A stretch of DNA of 64,000 bases from NCBI GenBank assembly GCA_965216255.1, contig OZ244148.1:1488001-1552000 (forward strand), in the 5' to 3' direction. Below, one piece after another: positions 53,784 through 62,230 of the stretch (within the stretch, counting starts at the first letter, position 1; every line of letters begins with the position of its first letter). Both the position numbers and the translations under genes were made by a program. Source of the stretch: G965216255 sp965216255. Its GTDB lineage: Bacteria > Bacteroidota > Rhodothermia > Rhodothermales > Bin80. The notes under the pieces are model-generated. The model did no database searches. It was not told the DNA's origin and saw only the letters and a program-made list of their open reading frames with translations.

Positions 53784-56389
53784 CTGCCGTTTGCCCATAA
53801 CCGGCTATTGACATTTGGAATTTTGCTGTGTAGTTTCACGGCATGTTCCAGCAGAACCAGATTTTGCGTACGCTGAGCGCGCCTTCTTCCCGAGGTGCAT
53901 TGGGACAGGTACTCAGCGACCGGAGTCTGGACAATCGTACGGCCATAGCGCATCGTGTGTGCGAGCGCTTCGGCTTTTTCGATGTCCTGGGAAAGACGCA
54001 GGTGGCCACGTGTGCAAAGGCGCTCTCCAAGCTGGAGGCGCGCGGCGAGATCGTGTTGCCCGCTCCGCTGAACAGCCATGCCAAGGGGAGTTCGCCGCGG
54101 TTGCTGCCGGCTCCTGTGCCGGCAGCGGAAGGGGTGCCTTTGACGCTGGACGGCATAGAGGATTTGGCGCTGGAGCTGGTGGAGACTGACGAGCAGCGTG
54201 CGGTGTTCAATACGCTCATGCACCACGAGCATCCCCGGGGAGTGACGACGTTAGTGGGGGCGCAGGTGCGCTATCTCATCACAAGCGCACACGGCTATGT
54301 GGCGGCTGTGGGGTTTTCCGCTTCGGCGCTGCGTCTGGCAGACCGGGAGCGTTATCTGGCCTGGAGCGAAACGCAGCGCCGGGCCTTGCAGCACCACGTG
54401 GTGTGTCTGAGCCGTTTTCTGGTCCGGGTGCCGTGCAAGCATCTGGCCAGTCATGTACTGGGCCGTGTGCTGCAGCGGCTGCCTATTGACATGGGAAGGC
54501 GCTACGGCTACCGTCCATGGGTGGTGGAGACCTATGTGGCACCGAATCAGGAGGGTACGTGCTTCAAGGCAGCCAATTTCGTGCGTATCGGCCAGACGGC
54601 CGGTGGCAGGCCCGGCCCGGATGGAGAGCCGGAACCGCCGAAGGCGCTGTATGTGTACGAGTTGGATCGCACATAGCGCAGGCGTCTGGGCGTAGCCCGT
54701 GTGGAGGCATCTCCCGTGAGGTTGCCGCACGAGGGGATCTCGAGTGAGGCCTGGGCCGAGACAGAATTTGGAGGAGCCCCCTTGGGAGATGTCCGCTTGT
54801 CGGCGCGCTTGGTAAAGAGTGCCTCCATGCTTGCCGACGTCACAGGCGGCTCTATCGTGGCCCATACGGCCCATGATGCGGCCGCGGTGAAGGGTCATTA
54901 CCGGCTGCTGGAGAGCAAAGAGGGCTCGGTGGTGACGCCGGAGAACATCCTGGCGCCGCACCGCGAGCGCACGATAGAGCGCATGCGGAGCCAGAAGGTG
55001 GTGCTTTGCGTGCAGGATGGCACAAAGCTGAACTATGCTACGCGCCCGGCTTGTTCTGGATTGCAGGTCATAGGCAGCAATCAGACAGAGACAAAGACGC
55101 TCGGTGTGCCGCTTCATATGACGATGGCGATGACGGCGGACGGTTTGCCGCTGGGGGTGCTCCGGTGCAGCTACAAGAAGCCGGACCCGGGCCCTGAAGC
55201 GCCCGGGACGCAGCAGTGGCTTAACGGGTATGCGGATGTGTGCGAGGCAAGAAAGGCGCTCTCGCGGAAGAGTTCAGTGGTGTTGATCATGGACCGGGAG
55301 GCGGACAGTTTTGCGCTCTACGACCTGCAGCGCACAGCGCAGCAGGTACATGTGCTGGTGCGTGCCAAAGGTGAGCGTCTGCTGGTCGGAGGCCAGAAGC
55401 TGATTGCGAGCTTGAAGAGTGTTTCCCGGGCCGAGACGATCTCGATCGAGATCTCGCGTGTGACAGCGCGTCCGAAAGCCTCGCGCCGCAAGGTACGTGC
55501 TGCACGCAGCTACCGGATGGCTAATGCGGAGGTTCGCTACAAGCGGGTGGAGCTTCCGGATCCGCGAGGCAAGGCCGCTGCTTTAAGCCTGTACGGCGTG
55601 CATGTGCGGCAGACGAATCCGCCTGGGGGTCAGAATCCGCTGGAGTGGGTGCTGCTCACGAGCATCAAGCTGCACACGGCAGAGGATGCGGTCCGGATGC
55701 TGGACTATTACCTGAAGAGGTGGCGCATTGAAGACTTCTTCCGGGTACTGAAGAGCGGCTGCAAGGTAGAGAGCATGGCGCTGCGCACGGCGCTGCGCCT
55801 GGAGCGGGGGATCACGATCTGGTGTGTTGTTGCCTGGCGCATCATGGTGTTGACCCTGCTCGGCCGCACGGTGCCGGAATTGGATGCGGAGGTGTTCTTT
55901 ACGGAGATGGAGCTGCGCTTTCTTTCCGGCTATGCCACGCGGGTGAAGCTGCCGCCGCCTCGCACGCTGCAGCAGGCCATCCTGGCGGTAGCCGTCCTTG
56001 GGGGCTACCAGAACCGCAGCCGCGATGGCCCCCCGGGCCACCAGATCATGTGGCGCGGCATGGACCGGCTAAGCCTTACCACCCTGGGATACGAGGTCAG
56101 GGACGCACAGCATTGATGGAATTGCCTGTTCTGCGGGCAAGTCCGGGCAACAATATCCACCCGCTCTGGCGCCCAACAGACGGCGCGCATCCTGAAAGAC
56201 ATCCTGTGTACATTCTTGTGCGCATGCCGTAGAAACCGGCCGAAAAGCCCAACATCAGGCCCAACAGCCACCGAAAAGACCCGGCACAAGGCACAGATTC
56301 CCCATTGAACGGACACATTCACTTGGACTCTTCAGACCCATTAGGCTTACAAAACCGTTTGTCCTAAAAGCCTTATGGGCAAACGGCAG
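53784..56389 (+). mobile_element. IS4/Tn5-type IS with DruA-domain transposase, copy 2
   Basis: 2606 bp, the same length as copy 1, with the same perfect 16-bp inverted ends and an 8-bp duplication AGCTAGGG (53776-53783, 56390-56397). Nearly identical to copy 1 over the whole length. The transposase carries one nonsense codon, so copy 1 would have to supply enzyme. Confidence 0.95.
53843..56116 (+). pseudogene. DruA-Tn5-type transposase with nonsense codon
   Basis: Matches the intact protein at 13040-15313 apart from a few substitutions and TAG at 54674-54676 (YELDRT-stop-RRRLGVARV, where copy 1 has DPTWRRRLGVARV): TGG became TAG at the boundary between the DruA-like domain and the Tn5-like part. 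The downstream frame is open to 56116, so a DruA-only product of 277 residues and a restarted Tn5-like protein from about 54701 are conceivable, but I treat it as a pseudogene. Confidence 0.9.
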
Positions 56390-56644
56390 AGCTAGGGGTA
56401 AGTGGGGAGTCTTATTACGGATACGAGGCATGAATAGGTATATATCGCCGCTTGGACCCCTATTATCCCTCCCTTCCTATTTTCGAATCCTTGGCCCAAT
56501 TCGTATCTCTTAGCCGATTCATACCCCATTCTATCATTTCAAGGGGCGTTTCACTCCAACATTCGAATCGTTCGCAGGAGATCCGTCCGAGCGCAGCAGT
56601 CTTCGTAAGGACAGGCCCCATTGCTGACATCCAGATTGAGGTAT

Positions 56645-58200
56645 CGGCAAGCGAGGGGCTATCTAGTGCGGGCGTTCGATACCACCTTAGTACCCGAGCC
56701 AGGCCGAACTGGATCAATGTGGAGGCTGCATTACAGTGTCAGCCTGCCTTCAAGGGGCTGCGATTTCTTAAAAGTAACTGGAACGAAGGGGCCAGGCACG
56801 GGCGAATCGTTCAAACAGTTTCCAGTCCGCGCGGGCGACTACGTACTGGCTGGCCGGGGCTATGCCACAGGCGCTGACCTTCAACATGTGGAGACAGCCC
56901 GCGGCTACATAGCGGTGCGTGTAAATACCGGTGCGTTGCACTTCGAGACGGAATCCGGCCAGCCCTTTGACCTTTTGGCGTCCGTGGAATCCCTACAGTA
57001 GGCTGGGGCTGTGGGATTCTGGATAGCAGCATTACAGGCAGCAATCCCGGAAAAGGCCGCATTTGTGTGCTGCGCAAGACGGATGAAGCGATTGAAGAGG
57101 CGCATACCAAGATTTACAAGACCGCGCAGCGGAAGGGAAAGAAGCCACTGGAGGAAACCTTACGTTTCGCACACTACGTCATCTTGTTTACCACCTTCCA
57201 AATGGACAAGTTTTCAGCACCAGAAATGCTCGAGTGGTACCGACTACGCTGGCAGGTTGCATGGGTGTTCAAACGTTTCAAATCGCTATGGGCCACCTGC
57301 TGAATTTAATGGCGAGAGCGACAAGGCCTGGCTATACGGGAAGTTACTGGTAGCTCCGTTGACCGATAAGATAGTCCGCCACGATCGCGGTAGGCCCCGG
57401 GTTTCCCCGGGGCCCCCGCACAGATCCGGACGTGCCCGTTAAGGCATCCGGCTCCTCCCTCAGGTCGCGCCGCCGCGCATGACGTTAATGGGTCGGCTAA
57501 CCAACCCATAGCCGTAACCGGTCCATCCGTGTGACACACGAAGTCCGGCTCTGCGTCCGGTGTGTGTTGGATTTTCCGATTTCCCCTCGGGTGCGACGCT
57601 TCGCTCCACCAACTCCGCCACACGGTCCCCCGCGCTTTGTTCGCCGGCTTCATCGCTACTATCATCGCATCTGACTCCTCCTCGCCGTTCATCCTCCACT
57701 CGGCAATGCCTTGGCTTTGGCGGCCCCGCCCTAAGCGCTGGGCAGCGAGGAGGCCTCCAAAGTCCCGACCTTGTACGTACATGCGTGCGTGGGTTCTTCG
57801 ACGCCGCAGAGCCCTCCCGCACCTCACCAAAGCGGTGCGAGCAGTGTTGTCTTCGACCAATGTGAGAGTCTCGGCACTCTGAATGACAACGTTTTCGGCG
57901 CTCAATAGCCCTGCCCACATGCGCCCCTGCCAACGCTTCGCCCATCCCCTCACGAGGATGACCGCACGGCTCGGGGAATGATATGGATCGGTTACTTCCT
58001 TCATCATAGAGGACTTCCACCCCCTGTACTTGGCCAGTTAGCCTGGCGCACCACGGACCATTTCCCCCTGGGGCTACGACATGCAGGCGCAGCACATGGA
58101 GAGACTTCAAGTTCGCGCTCAACCAAGTCATACGTGCGATTTAACCGGAATACGCTCTGGCCGAGATGATCCAGCACTGGCCTGCAACATCCAGATTGCT
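56645..58200 (+). pseudogene. IS4-family transposase, decayed and interrupted by antisense intron E6
   Basis: Fragments: LVRAFDTTLVPEPGRTGSMWRLHYSVSLPSRGCDFLK with the first Asp, GTGESFKQFPVRAGDYVLAGRGYATGADLQHV (the second catalytic Asp of LADRGYA replaced by Gly), VLRKTDEAIEEAHTKI, EMLEWYRLRWQVAWVFKRFKSL (the Glu of the Y-R-E motif, normally WQVELVFK, is lost), a frameshift, AWLYGKLLVAPLTDKIVRH, then intron E6 and RTISPWGYDMQAQ. Two catalytic residues are gone, so it was dead regardless of the intron. A different IS4 subgroup from the DruA-IS. Confidence 0.78.
57384..58051 (-). ncRNA. ORF-less group II intron E6 (R family), antisense in IS4 remnant
   Basis: 668 nt. 5' end GTGCGCCAGGCTAACTGGCC at 58051; 3' end ...CCTACCGCGAT at 57384; D5 at 57423-57454 (GAGCCGGATGCCTTAACGGG). 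The flanks rejoin as an IS4 coding sequence (KIVRH-ARTISPWGYD) on the opposite strand, so the intron cannot be spliced from that transposase mRNA. Its sequence closely follows E1 and E2. An open 233-codon frame across it is not a recognisable protein. Confidence 0.87.
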
Positions 58201-58265
58201 GGCTGAGCCTCCAAGAACCAAATCCAACCAAGTTGAGCGCTATTTCCCCAGCACTTGCACAAGTT
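58201..58265. other. Short spacer ending in AAGTT target site
   Basis: End of the IS4 debris. 58261-58265 is AAGTT, which also lies at 62226-62230 after the following element. Confidence 0.5.
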
Positions 58266-58894
58266 AGTGCTTGTACGAAAATACTTTAAATCTTCAATAA
58301 ACAATCAGTTATATCTTGCAATTGGCGGTGAATCTGAGGGACGTATAGCCGATTTGGGCGTTTAAGAGCGCAAAACAGCTCACATTCGCCAGGGAAACCA
58401 TGCGCAAGATTGTCCCAGAGTGCCGTGCACTCGATAGTACGCCGATTGGGGAGATTGCTATAGACCCGAGAATGCGCGACGACATGAGTGCGGTGCTCAA
58501 GGGTCTGCAGTGCGTCTACTGCACGGCGGAATCCCGTACGGCCTTGTTCGCGATTCTGGAGGCGCACTTTCAGCCGGGTAAACGTAAAGATGTCGGACGA
58601 CCGGGCATGGATCTATGGCGCGTCATCGTGTTTGCGATAGTCAAGCAGTGCCTGGATCTGGACTACGATGCTTTGTTGTACCGGGCCAACAACGATCTCT
58701 TGCTGCGGGAGCTCTTGGGGCACGGAGATGCCGGGTTTGACGCGGTGAAGTACAGCAGACAGCGGCTGGTGGACAACGTGCAGCTTTTGACGCCGAAGCT
58801 GGTCCGGAAGGTGGCCCAATTGATAGTGCGGACGGGGCACAAGGTGGCTGGAAAAGAGTCTGGGACCGCGCTAGCCGGTCGCTGCGATTCCAGG

Positions 58895-61063
58895 CCCAAG
58901 TTTACCATTGTGCTTCATAACAGGTTGTAAAGTAGAGACTTGAAAATTGTTCTGGCACAACAAATGGCCACCAAGTGAGGTTTTATGCCTTAGGTCATAT
59001 GATCGTCTTGTGCATGGCCAAGGGCAGTGGATCGATGCACAAGGCATCGTAAATGGCCCTTAGTTCCATATCCGGCTGCGAGCTGGTGCGGACATGGAGT
59101 GTGCGTGCGTCCTTGCGCTCGAAGATGCTGGTCGTGCGAACCTGACGACGAAGGATCCTCCTGAGTGTCGTCCAGCTGAAGCGTAGTCCTTTCTGGCGCA
59201 GACGCGTACGAATCACCTGCACCAACTGGTAAGCCAGGACCGTGATGAATAGATGGCCCTCCGCGCGCCGGCCTGTGGAATGATAGATCGGTCGCAGTCC
59301 GAGTTCCGACTTCAGGGACCGGAACACCGCTTCCAGATCGGTCAGCATCACATACGTGCGCCAGAGCTCTTCCGCGGTGAACTCCATCTCGTTGCTGCGC
59401 AGGCAATAGACGCCCGGATCGGTCATTATCGTGCCCGCTTTCGGCGTCTTTGTCCACGTGATGGACTGGGCCCGCTTGCCGTCCTCATCCGTCTCCACTT
59501 CTATCTCGTAATGCTGTCCGATGCCGCTGAAGCTCTGCTTCAATCGGCCGATACGTTCCCTTATGAGGTCGATGCGCTTGTGCGTCTTCGGCAGGGCAAG
59601 CCCCTCGGAAAGCTTGCCGAGGGCCTCCTCGAATCTTTCCGCTTTCTGCTTCACCTTGGCCTCTTCCATCGCCATGCGGGACCGGGATCGGCAACAGAGC
59701 CGTACCTCGTCGTCTGCCTCCTCCCGGTACACCTCGACGTCACTGCCCGAGGCCGTCTGAAGAGCCTCGGCCTGCTGCTCATCAAAATGCTTCCTGCGCT
59801 CTCTTGATACCACGATGTAGCGGTAGCCCTCCTCTCGCAGCCAGTCTATGCGGTCCTGTGTGGCAATGCCCCGATCCATCACCACACGTGCGTTCTTGGG
59901 CGTCTCCAGGGACTCCAGCATCTCCTTGAGCGTGGACGCTTCGTTTACGTTGCCCTTGAAGACTTGGCTACGACGCACGAACCCGCTGCCGTCCACTACA
60001 AGAGCCAGCGTGAGCAGCACGCAGTCACTGCGACGCTCCTTCGAGCGTCCGTACTTGGCCTTGTCGATGCTCTTGCCACTGCCTTCCAGGAAGCTGTTGG
60101 TCAGATCATAGAGCGCGATCGTGGGCTCCAGATCAAACAGGTCCAGCGCCCGTGCAAAGAGGTGGTCCTCTATGGCCTTGCGGTGTTTGTGCAGCATGTC
60201 GCTGGCCCGGTACAGCTGCATGTCGGCCATCTTCTCGAAGTTGCAGCCCAGAAACTCGTCCAGGCCACTGGCAGAGGCCAGCCAACGCTTCGTGGCATGT
60301 TCGCTGGCCGGCTCGGCCAGACGGCCTATGATGGAGCCCGTGGCTGCATGCCGGAGGCCTCGTGTGATGCCAAGCTTCTCGAAGAGCTCATCCATGCCCA
60401 ACTGCTCCATGGCCCAGAGCCCCACATGTTCTACACCCACCGTGCGGGGCCGGACCGTTTTGAGCGAGTGGACATCCACATGGTGCCATTCGCGCGGCGG
60501 TGTCTCGCCCTTGCCCTCGGTCACGGCTACCGCCTTGCGCGCACTCAAAAGTTCTGCAATGCGGTGGGCCTCCTCTTCCACAACGGCAGGAACGCCCATG
60601 GGTACGAGTTCGAGCTGGCCCTTGAGCAGTGCCTCAATCCGGTTGCAGAGCGCACGCCAGTAGCGTTTGTCAATGCGGAAGTGGGCACCGAGATTGAGCA
60701 GGGTCTTCTGCCGGACCTTGCCCTCTATGCGTTCGCCGTGGCAGAGCCGAAAGGAATAGTAGCGTGTAGCGTTGTCGGTGGTATGGGTAAGCGATCGTCG
60801 GATATACATAGGGGGGAAGATAGGGCTGGGAACCGCTGCCCGCAATAGTCATCCATAATTTATGGCACAACATTCGTATTCCAGCTTCTGTGAATCTCAA
60901 AAATGGTGCGTTGGTGGGATCTTGTGGGGCTCTGGTGGGGCCAAGAACCATAAATTCTGGCAAAACAGGCCTAAAGTGGGGGCTCATCCCTAAAAATCTC
61001 TCGAAATAAATAACTGCGATTATTGCCGACCTTCAAATTCAGCCGCCAAATGGTAAAGATGGG
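58895..61063 (-). mobile_element. IS1634-family element, copy 2 (intact)
   Basis: 2169 bp. Ends CCCAAGTTTACCATTGTGC (58895) and complement CCCATCTTTACCATTTGGC (61063); 4-bp target duplication CAGG (58891-58894, 61064-61067). The uninterrupted target is visible at 62850-62860 in the neighbouring element, which proves both boundaries. Confidence 0.93.
58995..60809 (-). CDS. IS1634-family transposase, intact
   Basis: 604 residues from ATG 60809 (MYIRRSLTHTTDNATRYYSF); a slightly longer frame upstream begins outside the conserved family start. Features: N-terminal RQKTLLNLGAHFRIDKRYWRALCNRIE, SLKTVRPRTVGVEHVGLWAMEQLGMDELFEKLG, ATGSIIGRLAEPASEHAT, first Asp in TIALYDLTNSFLEGSG, second Asp in KNARVVMDRGIATQDRIDWL, and the C-terminal block YVMLTDLEAVFRSLKSELGLRPIYHSTGRRAEGHLFITVLAYQL with the catalytic Glu (LEAVFRSLKSELGLRP). 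Length is normal for IS1634. The copy at 39 kb carries a nonsense codon, so this is the likely enzyme source for both. Confidence 0.92.
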   Translation of the reverse strand: MYIRRSLTHTTDNATRYYSFRLCHGERIEGKVRQKTLLNLGAHFRIDKRYWRALCNRIEALLKGQLELVPMGVPAVVEEEAHRIAELLSARKAVAVTEGKGETPPREWHHVDVHSLKTVRPRTVGVEHVGLWAMEQLGMDELFEKLGITRGLRHAATGSIIGRLAEPASEHATKRWLASASGLDEFLGCNFEKMADMQLYRASDMLHKHRKAIEDHLFARALDLFDLEPTIALYDLTNSFLEGSGKSIDKAKYGRSKERRSDCVLLTLALVVDGSGFVRRSQVFKGNVNEASTLKEMLESLETPKNARVVMDRGIATQDRIDWLREEGYRYIVVSRERRKHFDEQQAEALQTASGSDVEVYREEADDEVRLCCRSRSRMAMEEAKVKQKAERFEEALGKLSEGLALPKTHKRIDLIRERIGRLKQSFSGIGQHYEIEVETDEDGKRAQSITWTKTPKAGTIMTDPGVYCLRSNEMEFTAEELWRTYVMLTDLEAVFRSLKSELGLRPIYHSTGRRAEGHLFITVLAYQLVQVIRTRLRQKGLRFSWTTLRRILRRQVRTTSIFERKDARTLHVRTSSQPDMELRAIYDALCIDPLPLAMHKTII

Positions 61064-62230
61064 CAGGGTGGTTAAGACGCATGTGCACTATCCCACCGAT
61101 GTGGGTCTGTGCTGGGATGCGGTTCGTGGTCTAATACGTGTGAGTGCACGCTCGGCTGCGGCATTCGCTCTTCCGGGCTGGCGCAAGCATGCGGATCGCA
61201 CGCGGAAGATATACCAGGCCTTCATCCGGGTGCGGACGGCCCCGCGCTACCGGCAGAATCCGAAAGGAGTGAAGGCGTACTTGCGCCAGTGCACACAGAC
61301 TGCAGCACGTGCCCGTACGCTGTTAAATGCCTTGGCCACAGTGGAGAAATCGGAGGCGGCGCGAGCGGATATCGCGTATTACTTGCGCTATGTGGACTTG
61401 TTGGTGGATCAAGTAAGGCGTCGCATCCTCTTGGGCGAGATGATTCCACATGCGCAGAAAGTGTTTTCCATCCACAAGCCACATACGCGTTGGATCAGCA
61501 AAGGCAAGGCGGGCGTGCTGGCCGAGCTGGGCCTTCCGGTCGCACTGGTAGAAGATGAGCACCGGTTCATTTTGGCTTATCACATCCTGTGGGACACATC
61601 AGATGTTGAGGTGGCGGTACCGATCATTGATGCGGTGCAGGCGGCTTTTCCAGAGTTCAATGCGTGCAGTTTTGACCGGGGCTTTCACAGCTTGAAGAAT
61701 CGAAAAGCATTGGATGCTCGGCTGGCGCTCAATGCGCTTCCGAAGAAGGGCAAGCTTTCTCTGGCGGAGCGTGCGCGGGAGCGCGCGCCTGCGTTCAAGG
61801 CAGCGCGGCGGCAGCACCCGGCCGTCGAGTCGTGTCTGGCCAATTTCGGACTTCGGGGCGGTGCGCTGGTGCGGGAGAAGAGTCCGGAGAACTTCGCGCT
61901 GATGGTGAGCCTGTCCGTGCTGGCAGTCAACATGCACCGGCTGGGTTGCCTGGTGCGCGCCCAGGAACGGGCACGAATAAAGCGTCGGCGAAAACGCGCG
62001 GCGTAGGCCCGCTACCACCTCGCAGAAAGGTCCCAATCGCAGGCCCCAAGGGACACGTATGCCGTCCCGATAGGAACACAACGCCCTTCGAGCCGCAAAC
62101 TGTCCGTGCGCGCACGCAAGAGACGCCAGCATGGCCGAAACACTCGAAGCGGACCGTCAACGAACTCAAAAAACGACCGTGCCGGTGCATTCGAGGCCGA
62201 AAAAAGAGAGTATTCGGTCAATCACAAGTT

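Larger units (their letters stand above)
53712..56640 (+). mobile_element. ISNCY-like remnant, copy 2, interrupted by DruA-IS
   Basis: AGTGCCTGACCGAAAAAGAA at 53712 matches the remnant at 50786. It continues to 53783, is interrupted by the DruA-transposase IS and its 8-bp duplication, and resumes at 56398, running parallel to 50860-51110 up to PIADIQIEV near 56640. There it passes into IS4 sequence. No transposase core remains. Confidence 0.65.
58400..62006 (+). pseudogene. ISNCY-like transposase C/D, split by IS1634 but otherwise intact
   Basis: Part 1 is 58400-58894 (MRKIVPECRALDSTPIGEIA...GTALAGRCDSR); part 2 runs from 61068 (VVKTHVHYPTDVGLCWDAVRGLIRV...RIKRRRKRAA, stop 62006). Removing IS1634 and one 4-bp CAGG copy restores a continuous frame with no other lesion, about 475 residues. 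Motifs: RDDMSAVLKGLQCVY, RPGMDLWRVIVFAIVKQCLDLDYDAL, HVHYPTDVGLCWD, ALVEDEHRFILAYHILWD (acidic), NACSFDRGFHSLKNR (Asp), HPAVESCLANFGLRGGALVREKSPENF (Glu). This is the best template for the family in the window. Precise excision would reactivate it. Confidence 0.82.
58266..62225 (+). mobile_element. ISNCY-like element C/D, interrupted by IS1634 copy 2
   Basis: Left end AGTGCTTGTACGAAAATACT at 58266; right end ...AGTATTCGGTCAATCAC at 62225; flanked by AAGTT (58261-58265, 62226-62230). Without IS1634 and its 4-bp duplication the element is 1787 bp. It directly precedes a second copy that starts at 62231, so both share one AAGTT. Confidence 0.85.

Noticed and set aside
57306..58007. 233-codon open frame over intron E6, with similar long frames in E1 (29097-29756) and E2 (28200-28748)
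   Set aside because: The frames lie in conserved intron RNA, shift in sequence between copies and match no protein. The only coding-like parts are relics of the RT start in another frame.
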